Shown: piece by piece, positions 6,951-13,415 of the stretch | Layout of the letters: each line of letters opens with the position of its first letter | Position numbering within the stretch: the stretch's first letter is position 1 | Assembly: GCA_905210875.1 (NCBI GenBank) | Contig: CAJLYN010000040.1 | Span: forward strand, 1 to 13,415 | From: an uncultured Bacteroides sp. | GTDB lineage: Bacteria > Bacteroidota > Bacteroidia > Bacteroidales > UBA11471 | Length of the DNA: 13,415 nucleotides | Direction: 5' to 3' | The notes under the pieces: generated by a model | Databases searched by the model: none | Seen by the model: only the letters and a program-made list of their open reading frames with translations | What the model was told of the DNA's origin: nothing | Position numbers and translations under genes: made by a program

Positions 6951-8276
6951 ATGATGCTCAGCGAAGGGCACAGAGAGATTTTGCGCATAGCCTTGCCGGC
7001 CATCGTCTCCAATATCACGGTGCCGCTGCTGGGTCTTGTCGATGTGGCCATTGTGGGCCATCTCGGCGCGCCTGCCTATATCGGTGCGATAGCTGTGGGA
7101 GGCATGCTCTTCAATATTTTCTACTGGGTATTTGCCTTCTTGCGTATGGGAACAAGCGGCCTCACCTCGCAGGCCTACGGTCGGCACGACCTCGACGAGG
7201 TAACCCGTCTGCTGGTCAGGGCTCTCGGTGTAGGCGCTATGGTGGCTCTGTTGCTCATTGCGCTGCAATATCCGTTGTGTCGGACGGCGTTTCTTTTTAT
7301 CGAGGCTACACCCGAGGTGGAACGTCTGGCCTCACTCTATTTCCGTATCTGCATTTGGGGTGCCCCTGCTGTGTTGGGCCTCTATGCTTTCTCGGGCTGG
7401 TTCATCGGCATGCAGAATGCCCGCTTTCCCATGTGGATAGCCATCACGCAGAATGTGGTCAATATCGCAGCCAGTCTGTTGCTGGTTTACGTCGCCGGGT
7501 TGAAGGTCGAGGGGGTAGCGCTGGGTACGCTCATAGCCCAGTATGCTGGGCTCTTTATGGCAATAGTTTTGTGGCGGCGGTTCTATAAGCCGTTGCGCCG
7601 TCGGCTTGACTGGCGGACCTCGCTGGGAAACAGGGCAGCCATGGCCGCCTTCTTCAAGGTGAACCGCGATATCTTCTTCCGCACCCTCTGCCTTGTGGCT
7701 GTTACCCTCTACTTTACCTCGGCCGGAGCGGCGCAGGGCGAGGTCGTACTGGCTGTCAATACCCTGCTCATGCAGCTCTTTACCCTCTTTTCGTATGTGA
7801 TGGACGGCTTTGCCTATGCCGGTGAAGCCCTGGCCGGGAAATATATCGGCGCCTGCAACGAAAAATTGCTGCATCGTACCGTGCGGCAGATTTTTGCCTG
7901 GGGAGGCAGTCTGGCACTTCTCTTCATTCTCCTTTACGGTTTCGGAGGAGAGGCTTTTCTCTCGTTGCTTACCGACGACCGTTCGGTGATAGAGGCCGCC
8001 GGCAGCTATTTCTACTGGGCGCTGCTCATTCCCGTAGCCGGCTTTGCCGCCTTTATGTGGGACGGCATCTACATAGGAGCCACGGCCACACGGGGCATGC
8101 TGCTGTCGATGTTTGTCGCATCGCTGCTGTTCTTTATTATCTATCTGTCGGGGCGGGCCGATTATGGTAATCATGCCTTGTGGGCGGCCTTCATCGTTTA
8201 TCTTTTCTCCCGGGGTGCGGTGCAGACCTTCCTGGCCCCGAAGGTGTTGCGCATGAACAAAGCGGGCCGGGTCTGA
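6951..8276 (+). CDS. MATE family efflux transporter, DinF-like
   Basis: A 441-residue inner-membrane protein with about twelve hydrophobic helices, the usual size and layout of MATE multidrug/toxin extruders driven by Na+ or H+ gradients. The N-terminal segment ALPAIVSNITVPLLGLVDVAIVG and the following GAIAVGGMLFNIFYW match the DinF branch, as do GTSGLTSQAYG at about residues 67-77 and the internal pseudo-symmetric half beginning near FFKVNRDIFFRTL. Real substrates of DinF-like proteins are mostly unknown. The start at 6951 is one base after the protease stop; the next codon is also ATG. There is no promoter in the one-base gap, so expression depends on read-through from copy 2. A truncated copy of its first 25 codons lies at 5380. 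Confidence 0.9.
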   Translation: MMLSEGHREILRIALPAIVSNITVPLLGLVDVAIVGHLGAPAYIGAIAVGGMLFNIFYWVFAFLRMGTSGLTSQAYGRHDLDEVTRLLVRALGVGAMVALLLIALQYPLCRTAFLFIEATPEVERLASLYFRICIWGAPAVLGLYAFSGWFIGMQNARFPMWIAITQNVVNIAASLLLVYVAGLKVEGVALGTLIAQYAGLFMAIVLWRRFYKPLRRRLDWRTSLGNRAAMAAFFKVNRDIFFRTLCLVAVTLYFTSAGAAQGEVVLAVNTLLMQLFTLFSYVMDGFAYAGEALAGKYIGACNEKLLHRTVRQIFAWGGSLALLFILLYGFGGEAFLSLLTDDRSVIEAAGSYFYWALLIPVAGFAAFMWDGIYIGATATRGMLLSMFVASLLFFIIYLSGRADYGNHALWAAFIVYLFSRGAVQTFLAPKVLRMNKAGRV

Positions 8277-8329
8277 GTGTGCCGAACAAAAAAATCGCGT
8301 TGCTTGCACTCTTTTGTGATAGCTTTTAT

Positions 8330-8337
8330 TACATTTG
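8330..8337 (+). promoter_or_regulatory. Possible upstream -7 element for pyrH
   Basis: TACATTTG matches TAnnTTTG in the gap after the MATE gene, but the nearest TTTG (8313-8316) is only 13 bases away. It may be an additional distal promoter or a chance match. The main candidate is at 8396-8427. Confidence 0.3.
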
Positions 8338-8395
8338 TAAAATATGGAATGTGGCCCGGTATGGTCGAGAATGGAAAAATGAGTTGTTCTCTTTG

Positions 8396-8427
8396 TTTGT
8401 CTCTCTACGCGCCTTTTCCTACATTTG
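8396..8427 (+). promoter_or_regulatory. Strong consensus promoter of pyrH
   Basis: TTTG at 8396-8399, a 20-base spacer, and TACATTTG at 8420-8427: a perfect Bacteroidetes -33/-7 pair. Transcription would begin near 8434, about 20 bases before the pyrH ATG. It is the best promoter match in the window. Confidence 0.75.
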
Positions 8428-8454
8428 CATGAAAAAGAATAAAAACCTATTGAT

Positions 8455-9165
8455 ATGGCATCACAGTATAAAAGAATCCTTCTCAAACTCAGTGGCGAGA
8501 GCCTCATGGGAAAGAAACAGTATGGTATAGACGAGACCCGCTTGCAGGAGTATGCAGCACAGATAAAGGAGATTGCCGACCTCGGCATCGAAATAGCCAT
8601 CGTCATTGGCGGCGGAAATATCTTCCGCGGTCTGAGTGGTGCCTCTCGTGGTTTTGACCGCGTGAAAGGCGATCAGATGGGTATGCTGGCCACGGTCATC
8701 AACAGTCTGGCACTGAGTTCGGCTCTTGAATCCATCGGGCAGAAAGTACGTGTCTACACCGCTACGCCCATGCACCCTATCGGCGAACATTACAGCCCGG
8801 CTCGGGCCATTGACTCGTTGCAGCGCGGTGAGATTGCCATTATTTCGGGTGGCACGGGTAATCCTTTCTTCACCACCGATACGGCTTCGGCTTTGCGGGG
8901 CATTGAGGTAGGAGCCCAGGTGATGCTCAAAGGTACCCGTGTCGACGGCATCTATACGGCCGACCCTGAGAAAGACCCTACTGCCACGAAGTTCGACAAA
9001 ATCTCTTACGACGAAATCTACAACCGCGGGCTCAAAGTAATGGACCTCACCGCCACCACCCTCTGCAAGGAGAACCACCTGCCCATCATCGTTTTCGACA
9101 TGGATACCGTGGGCAATCTCAAAAAGGTGATGACCGGCGAAAACATCGGTACCCTTGTATATTGA
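8455..9165 (+). CDS. pyrH: UMP kinase
   Basis: A 236-residue bacterial UMP kinase of the amino-acid kinase fold, converting UMP plus ATP to UDP in pyrimidine nucleotide synthesis; it works as a cytoplasmic hexamer. Motifs: KLSGESL at 11-17 (phosphate binding), IGGGNIFRG at 51-59, DQMGMLATVINSLAL at about 73-87, and the UMP-binding segment GGTGNPFFTTDTA at 132-144. Length matches the family. The ATG at 8455 follows the consensus promoter by 27 bases. The next gene, frr, starts 74 bases downstream with its own promoter; the pyrH-frr pair is a conserved bacterial arrangement. Confidence 0.97.
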   Translation: MASQYKRILLKLSGESLMGKKQYGIDETRLQEYAAQIKEIADLGIEIAIVIGGGNIFRGLSGASRGFDRVKGDQMGMLATVINSLALSSALESIGQKVRVYTATPMHPIGEHYSPARAIDSLQRGEIAIISGGTGNPFFTTDTASALRGIEVGAQVMLKGTRVDGIYTADPEKDPTATKFDKISYDEIYNRGLKVMDLTATTLCKENHLPIIVFDMDTVGNLKKVMTGENIGTLVY

Positions 9166-9178
9166 TGTGGGGGCAGAT

Positions 9179-9209
9179 GTTGTCAATTCGATAAAATCGT
9201 TTATCTTTG
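9179..9209 (+). promoter_or_regulatory. Putative promoter of frr
   Basis: GTTG at 9179-9182 (one mismatch to TTTG), a 19-base spacer, and TATCTTTG at 9202-9209. Predicted transcription start is near 9216, inside the ten-base palindrome TTTCGCGAAA at 9211-9220. This would give frr its own transcript in addition to read-through from pyrH. Confidence 0.55.
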
Positions 9210-9239
9210 CTTTCGCGAAACATATAAAAACACCATACT

Positions 9240-9800
9240 ATGAACGACGTTAAGACTTATATCAGTGACGCCGAGGAGAAGATGACCCTCAGTGTTGCAT
9301 TCCTCGACGAGGCTCTGGCTACGATACGCGCCGGAAAAGCCAATCCCCGTATTCTCGACCAGATACGTGTCGAATACTACGGCAGCATGGTTCCCATCAG
9401 CAACGTGGCCACCGTATCTACCCCCGATGCCAAGACGATAACCATACAGCCGTGGGAGAAGCCCATGTTCAAGGAGATAGAGAAGGCGTTGCAGAATTCC
9501 GAGATAGGCATTACCCCCGAGAACAACGGAGAGGTCATCTTCCTGCGTATGCCGCCGCTTACCGAAGAGCGCCGCAAGGCCCTCGTAAAGCAGGCCAAGC
9601 AAGAGGCCGAAAATGCCAAGGTAAGTGTGCGTAACGCCCGTCGCGATGCCATCGACGGCCTGAAAAAAGCCATCAAGGAGGGTATGCCCGAAGATGTGGA
9701 GAAAGACGGCGAAAACGAGGTACAGAAAGTGCACGACCGTTATATCAAGAAAATCGACGAGATATTTGCCGCCAAAGAAAAGGAGATACTCACCGTATAA
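9240..9800 (+). CDS. frr: Ribosome recycling factor
   Basis: A 186-residue protein of typical RRF length. Together with EF-G it splits the post-termination ribosome to free subunits, mRNA and tRNA. Recognisable segments: [11 protein letters not shown] at 26-36, [24 protein letters not shown] through the beta-rich domain [25 protein letters not shown] leading into the long helical domain I, and the charged C-terminal helix. It is preceded by its own promoter-like sequence and followed by a strong hairpin. Nothing is missing. Confidence 0.97.
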   Translation: MNDVKTYISDAEEKMTLSVAFLDEALATIRAGKANPRILDQIRVEYYGSMVPISNVATVSTPDAKTITIQPWEKPMFKEIEKALQNSEIGITPENNGEVIFLRMPPLTEERRKALVKQAKQEAENAKVSVRNARRDAIDGLKKAIKEGMPEDVEKDGENEVQKVHDRYIKKIDEIFAAKEKEILTV

Positions 9801-9820
9801 AGATTATCATTACAGTTGAA

Positions 9821-9870
9821 AACAGAGAGAGGACTCACTCCTTGCCGGGGGCGGCTCCTCTCTCTCTGTT
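9821..9870 (+). terminator. Stem-loop downstream of frr, likely terminator
   Basis: AACAGAGAGAG at 9821-9831 pairs perfectly with CTCTCTCTGTT at 9860-9870 (11 bp), and the stem can be lengthened by slipping the GA/CT repeat. The enclosed part (GCCGGGGGCGGC) can form an inner hairpin. Only a short AU-rich tail follows. It sits between the frr stop and the rsgA ATG at 9884, so it could terminate the frr transcript or attenuate rsgA expression. Confidence 0.6.
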
Positions 9871-9883
9871 AATATAGAACAAG

Positions 9884-10819
9884 ATGCGACACGGCCTGGT
9901 CATAAAAAACACGGGAAGTTGGTATCAGGTGCGCACCGACGACGGCGCACTGGTAGAGTGTAAAATCAAGGGAAATTTCCGCTTGAAGGGAATTCGCAGC
10001 ACCAACCCCGTTGCCGTGGGCGACCGGGTGAATATCGAAGAAAACCGCGAAGGCACCGCCTTTATTGTCTCTATCGACGACCGCGACAATTATATCATAC
10101 GCCGGGCATCGAACCTCTCGAAAGAGTCGCATATTCTGGCGGCCAATGTCGATCAGGCTCTCCTCATCGTTACCGTTAACCACCCGCAGACCAATCTCAT
10201 CTTTATCGACCGTTTTCTGGCTACGGCCGAGGCCTACCGTGTGCCGGTAAAACTGGTATTCAACAAAATCGACCTTTATGATGAAAACGACAAGGAGCTG
10301 TTGCAAGGCCTTGTCGACCTCTATACCTACATCGGATATGACTGCTTGTCGGTATCGGCGGTAACAGGCGAAGGAATCGACCGCCTGTGTACATTGCTGC
10401 ACGAGAAGGTCTCTCTCTTTGCCGGGAATTCCGGTGTGGGAAAATCGTCACTCATCAACTGTATCTTACCGGGGCTTAACTTGAAAACCGGAGCCATCTC
10501 GCAGTCGCACCACAAGGGCATGCACACCACGACATTCTCCGAGATGTTTCCTTTGCCTCATGGCGGGTATATCATCGACACGCCCGGTGTCAAAGGATTT
10601 GGAACCATCGATTTTGCTCCCGAAGAGGTGGCACACTTCTTCCCCGAGATATTCAGGTTCTCGCACGACTGCCGTTTCGGTAACTGTACCCATCGTCACG
10701 AGCCGGGTTGCGCCGTGTTGAAGGCTCTCGAGGAGCATCGCATCAGTGAGTCTCGCTATGCCAGTTATTTAAGTATCATCGATGACAGCACCGCGGGAAA
10801 ATATCGCTCGGGCTATTAA
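9884..10819 (+). CDS. rsgA: Ribosome small-subunit biogenesis GTPase RsgA (YjeQ/EngC)
   Basis: A 311-residue circularly permuted GTPase that checks late maturation of the 30S subunit. The N-terminal OB-fold spans about residues 1-70. GTPase motifs appear in permuted order: G4 NKID at 127-130, G5-like SAVTG at 158-162, G1 GNSGVGKSS at 181-189, G2 HTTT at 214-217, and G3 DTPG at 232-235. The C-terminal zinc finger has ligands C263, C268, H270 and C276. All key residues are present. It follows the frr hairpin by 13 bases and no promoter matching the Bacteroidetes consensus is visible just upstream, so it may depend on read-through. thyA begins 13 bases after its stop. Confidence 0.96.
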   Translation: MRHGLVIKNTGSWYQVRTDDGALVECKIKGNFRLKGIRSTNPVAVGDRVNIEENREGTAFIVSIDDRDNYIIRRASNLSKESHILAANVDQALLIVTVNHPQTNLIFIDRFLATAEAYRVPVKLVFNKIDLYDENDKELLQGLVDLYTYIGYDCLSVSAVTGEGIDRLCTLLHEKVSLFAGNSGVGKSSLINCILPGLNLKTGAISQSHHKGMHTTTFSEMFPLPHGGYIIDTPGVKGFGTIDFAPEEVAHFFPEIFRFSHDCRFGNCTHRHEPGCAVLKALEEHRISESRYASYLSIIDDSTAGKYRSGY

Positions 10820-10832
10820 TACCGAAAAAATC

Positions 10833-11627
10833 ATGAAACAATATCTCGACCTCCTGCAACGGGTTCTTGACGAAGGGGTGAAGAAGTCCGACCGCACCGG
10901 AACCGGCACCATCAGCGTGTTTGGCCATCAGATGCGGTTCAACCTCGAAGAGGGCTTCCCTCTGCTCACCACCAAGAAGTTGCATCTCAAATCGATTATC
11001 TATGAGTTGCTTTGGTTTCTCAAAGGCGATACCAATGTCAAGTACCTGCAAGAAAACGGCGTGCGCATCTGGAACGAATGGGCCGATGCCAATGGCGACC
11101 TTGGTCATATCTACGGCTACCAGTGGCGTTCGTGGCCCGATTACAATGGCGGTCACATCGACCAGATAACCGAGGCGGTGGAGACTATCAAGCACAATCC
11201 CGATTCGCGCCGCATCATTGTGAGTGCCTGGAATGTGGCCGATTTGGGGAACATGAATCTCCCTCCCTGCCACGCCTTCTTCCAGTTCTATGTGGCCGAC
11301 GGCCGTCTCAGCCTGCAACTTTACCAGCGAAGTGCCGACATATTCCTTGGCGTACCGTTCAACATCGCATCGTATGCCCTGCTGTTGCAGATGATGGCGC
11401 AGGTTACGGGTCTAAAAGCCGGCGATTTCGTTCACACCCTGGGCGATGCCCACATCTATACCAATCATCTCGAACAGGTGCATCTGCAACTCTCCCGCGA
11501 ACCGCGGCCGTTGCCCCAGATGATATTGAATCCCGACGTCAAGTCGATTTTCGATTTCAAATATGAAGATTTCACCCTCACCGGCTACGACCCTCACCCG
11601 CATATCAAGGGGGTTGTCTCGGTATAA
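10833..11627 (+). CDS. thyA: Thymidylate synthase
   Basis: From the ATG at 10833 the protein is 264 residues, the same length as E. coli ThyA. A frame extending to 10782 would overlap rsgA and add 17 residues foreign to the family. It methylates dUMP to dTMP using 5,10-methylene-tetrahydrofolate, giving dihydrofolate. Motifs: folate and phosphate-binding RTGTGT at 21-26, the segment [11 protein letters not shown] around 91-101, catalytic cysteine C146 in [12 protein letters not shown], and the dUMP-binding [17 protein letters not shown] at 165-181. It lies directly before folA, whose product recycles the dihydrofolate it produces, with 10 bases between them. Confidence 0.97.
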   Translation: MKQYLDLLQRVLDEGVKKSDRTGTGTISVFGHQMRFNLEEGFPLLTTKKLHLKSIIYELLWFLKGDTNVKYLQENGVRIWNEWADANGDLGHIYGYQWRSWPDYNGGHIDQITEAVETIKHNPDSRRIIVSAWNVADLGNMNLPPCHAFFQFYVADGRLSLQLYQRSADIFLGVPFNIASYALLLQMMAQVTGLKAGDFVHTLGDAHIYTNHLEQVHLQLSREPRPLPQMILNPDVKSIFDFKYEDFTLTGYDPHPHIKGVVSV

Positions 11628-11637
11628 TTTTTTCTTT

Positions 11638-12135
11638 ATGAAGAATCTCTCTCTGATAGCTGCCGTGGCTGCCGATGGTGCCATCGGTAAGGATAACGAC
11701 TTGTTGTGCCATTTGCCCAACGACCTGAAACATTTCAAGGCACTGACGCTTGACCATACCGTCGTTATGGGGCGCCGCACCTTTGAGTCGCTCCCGGCCG
11801 GACCTCTGCCCCGGCGCAAGAATGTGGTACTCTCGTCGCACCCCGAGCGGTTGCCCGAGACGGTCGAGGCTTACGCATCGCTTCTTGAAGCCCTGGCTGC
11901 ACAGCCCGATGAGGAGGAGCTTTTTATCATCGGCGGAGCAACGCTTTACCGGGCTGCCATAGACGATGCAAGCCACCTCTATATTACCGAGATACACCAC
12001 CGTTTTCCCGGTGCCGACACATTCTTCCCGGCCATAGACCCGGCCGTGTGGGAAGAGACGTCGCGGGAGGATTTTCCGGTCGACGACAGGCATGCCTATC
12101 CCTATTCGTTTGTAACCTACCGGCGTCGCCGATAG
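11638..12135 (+). CDS. folA: Dihydrofolate reductase
   Basis: A 165-residue NADPH-dependent reductase turning dihydrofolate to tetrahydrofolate; functionally paired with the adjacent thyA. The start at 11638 (MKNLSLIAAVAADGAIG) aligns with the family, whereas a longer frame from 11563 overlaps thyA. Motifs: AIGKDN at 15-20, catalytic acid D29 in LPNDLKHFK, the NADPH-binding VVMGRRTFESL at about 42-52, RRKNVVLS, and FIIGGATLY near residue 101-109. The position that is normally a highly conserved tryptophan (W22 in E. coli) is a cysteine here (C24, codon TGC at 11707-11709). It is followed by a strong terminator. Confidence 0.95.
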   Translation: MKNLSLIAAVAADGAIGKDNDLLCHLPNDLKHFKALTLDHTVVMGRRTFESLPAGPLPRRKNVVLSSHPERLPETVEAYASLLEALAAQPDEEELFIIGGATLYRAAIDDASHLYITEIHHRFPGADTFFPAIDPAVWEETSREDFPVDDRHAYPYSFVTYRRRR

Positions 12136-12185
12136 TGTCGTAGTGCCGCGGCAATGCGCTGCCTCGGCTACCGTTTTATGGCATA

Positions 12186-12219
12186 AAGAAGGGCCGCTCA
12201 CCTATGAGCGGCCCTTCTT
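12186..12219. terminator. Bidirectional hairpin terminator between folA and dsbD
   Basis: AAGAAGGGCCGCTCA at 12186-12200 and TGAGCGGCCCTTCTT at 12205-12219 form a perfect 15-bp stem with a four-base loop CCTA. Because folA and dsbD converge here and the stem is symmetrical, it probably ends transcription from both sides. The remaining bases from 12136 to 12243 show nothing else. Confidence 0.85.
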
Positions 12220-12243
12220 GTATCTGCGTCTGAGACAGAAGTA

Positions 12244-13415
12244 TTAGCGTTTGTTCTCGGCGTTGAATACTTTCAGTCCGTTTTTCAGGAATTCGAGATA
12301 GGCGGGAACATCTTCCTTGTAGGAGTAGGAGGGACCTACGGGTTCGCCCTTGGTGTCGAGCAGCACATAGAACGGCTGTGCGTTGGCACCGAACTTATGG
12401 CGTTGCAGGTAGCTCCAACGGTCGCCTACGGTGTAGAGAGTACGTGTCTTACCATACTCCTCGATTTTTATCGGTTCGGGAAGCGAAGCTTTGTCGTCGA
12501 CCATGAGAGTGATGAGTACATAGTCGTTCTCGATGACATCTTTTACGGCGGGGGTCCATACGGCGGCCTCCATTTTGCGGCAGTTTACGCAGCCGTAGCC
12601 CGAGAAGTCTACAAGTACGGGTTTGTTCACTTTCTTGGCGTAGGCCATACCCTCATCATAATCCATGAATGCGGCGTGAACCTCGTCTTTGTAGAGGTTA
12701 AAGTCCTGGGTCGACAACGGGGGAGCAAAGGCGCTGATGGCTTTCAAGGGAGCACCCCACAGACCGGGAACCATATAGAGGGCAAATGCCAGCGAAATCA
12801 TGGCCAGGAAGAGGCGCGGCACCGACACGTGTTGGGTCTCACTGTCGTGAGAGAAGCGTATCTTGCCGAGCAGGTAGATGCCGAGCAGGGTAAAGATGAT
12901 AATCCACAAGGCAACAAAAGCTTCACGGTCGAGAATGTGCCAGCCGTAGGCGAGGTCGGCCACCGAGAGGAATTTCAGGGCAAAGGCCAGTTCGAGGAAA
13001 GCGAGTACCACCTTGACTGAGTTGAGCCAGCCACCCGAGCGCGGCAGCGATTGCAGCATCGAGGGGAATATGGCAAACAAGGCAAAGGGAATAGCCAGAG
13101 CCAGAGCGAAGCCGAACATGCCGATGGCCGGGCCGATGGCTACGCCCATCGAGGCAGCCTGTACCAGCAGGGTACCGATGATGGGACCGGTGCAAGAGAA
13201 CGATACCAGAACCAGGGTGAAGGCCATGAAAAAGATACTCAACAGTCCGCTGGTCGAGTCGGCCTTGCTGTCGAGTTTCGTAGTCCACGAAGCGGGGAGA
13301 GTCAGTTCAAAAGCTCCGAAGAAGGAGATGGCAAATACCACCAGCAGAGCAAAGAACAAGATGTTGAAGACGGCGTTCGTTGCGAGGCTGTTGAGGGCGC
13401 TGGCACCGAAGGTGG
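12244..13415 (-). CDS. dsbD: Thiol:disulfide interchange protein DsbD-like, N-terminus beyond window
   Basis: The frame stays open to the right edge; the TTG at 13359 is internal (preceding codons read AVFNI) and the real start lies outside. The visible part has several hydrophobic membrane helices of the DsbD beta domain, including FSCTGPIIGTLLV with a redox cysteine encoded at 13192-13194, followed by a periplasmic thioredoxin-like gamma domain with active site CVNC (codons 12580-12591) in DFSGYGCVNCRKMEAAVW. DsbD passes electrons from cytoplasmic thioredoxin across the inner membrane to periplasmic thiol oxidoreductases. The first membrane cysteine and any N-terminal alpha domain are not visible. 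It ends facing folA and shares the terminator at 12186-12219. Confidence 0.92.
   Translation of the reverse strand, partial: TFGASALNSLATNAVFNILFFALLVVFAISFFGAFELTLPASWTTKLDSKADSTSGLLSIFFMAFTLVLVSFSCTGPIIGTLLVQAASMGVAIGPAIGMFGFALALAIPFALFAIFPSMLQSLPRSGGWLNSVKVVLAFLELAFALKFLSVADLAYGWHILDREAFVALWIIIFTLLGIYLLGKIRFSHDSETQHVSVPRLFLAMISLAFALYMVPGLWGAPLKAISAFAPPLSTQDFNLYKDEVHAAFMDYDEGMAYAKKVNKPVLVDFSGYGCVNCRKMEAAVWTPAVKDVIENDYVLITLMVDDKASLPEPIKIEEYGKTRTLYTVGDRWSYLQRHKFGANAQPFYVLLDTKGEPVGPSYSYKEDVPAYLEFLKNGLKVFNAENKR

Larger units (their letters stand above)
4101..7026 (+). repeat. Tandem duplication: metalloprotease plus MATE 5' end, two divergent units
   Basis: Unit 1 is 4101-5455 (whole protease gene plus the first 76 bases of the MATE gene). 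Unit 2 is 5675-7026 (second protease gene plus the same MATE portion, here continuing into the full gene). In both units the protease stop is followed by one base and then the MATE ATG, which is the strongest sign of shared origin. The segment between the units, 5456-5674, has no counterpart upstream of unit 1, where birA lies. The units are diverged rather than identical, so the event is not recent or involved a divergent allele. Confidence 0.8.

Noticed and set aside
8429..8530. Small frame starting ATGAAAAAGAATAAA just before and into pyrH
   Set aside because: It overlaps pyrH in another frame and lies at the expected transcript start, so it would have almost no leader. No evidence of translation.
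7332..8606. Long open minus-strand frame opposite the MATE gene and the start of pyrH (424 codons)
   Set aside because: It crosses two well-supported plus-strand genes and the consensus pyrH promoter, and encodes a polar sequence without any motif.
9211..9220. Palindrome TTTCGCGAAA just after the frr -7 element, as an operator
   Set aside because: It is only ten bases and not repeated elsewhere in the window. Kept only as a remark in the frr promoter entry.
1..13415. CRISPR arrays, tRNA or rRNA genes, riboswitches
   Set aside because: No regularly spaced repeats and no tRNA- or rRNA-like segments were found; intergenic gaps are short and explained by promoters, hairpins or the MATE stub.

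Overview
This window looks like chromosomal DNA from a member of the Bacteroidales (Bacteroidota). The evidence is Bacteroidetes-type promoters (TTTG, about 19-21 bases, then TAnnTTTG), lipoproteins with SPII lipoboxes, a BACON-type domain, a thioredoxin-fused DsbD, few Shine-Dalgarno sequences, and many ATGA-type or near-zero gene junctions. Genus cannot be fixed from sequence alone. Base composition is moderately GC-rich except for one clearly AT-rich patch at about 5461-5700.

Layout. Positions 1-1261 (+) hold the 3' end of a probable outer-membrane beta-barrel protein and a small lipoprotein of unknown function. On the minus strand follow a SIMPL/DUF541 membrane-anchored protein and tadA (1289-2463), transcribed away from a divergent promoter region. 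From about 2537 a plus-strand operon runs yraN, an MmcQ/YjbR-family gene, birA and a BACON-metalloprotease lipoprotein gene (copy 1, 4101-5378), with no intergenic spacing and a 4-base ATGA overlap between birA and copy 1. Then come a 27-codon stub of a MATE gene (5380-5463), an AT-rich segment with its own promoter and palindromes, a second metalloprotease lipoprotein gene (copy 2, 5675-6949), and the intact DinF-like MATE transporter (6951-8276). Positions 8396-12135 are housekeeping: pyrH, frr, rsgA, thyA and folA, each either behind a recognisable promoter or closely packed. A perfect 15-bp hairpin terminator at 12186-12219 separates folA from the converging, right-truncated dsbD.

Most genes are ordinary core functions: tRNA wobble editing, protein biotinylation, UMP kinase, ribosome recycling, ribosome assembly, and the thymidylate/folate cycle. 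The part worth attention is 4101-7030. Two related lipoprotein metalloproteases of nearly equal length are both followed within 1 base by the start of the same MATE gene, but the first MATE copy is cut after about 25 codons. The layout is a footprint of a tandem duplication or allele insertion. It left copy 1 translationally coupled to birA and copy 2 under a separate AT-rich promoter and leader. I see no evidence of a wholly new system such as CRISPR, phage or a defence island.
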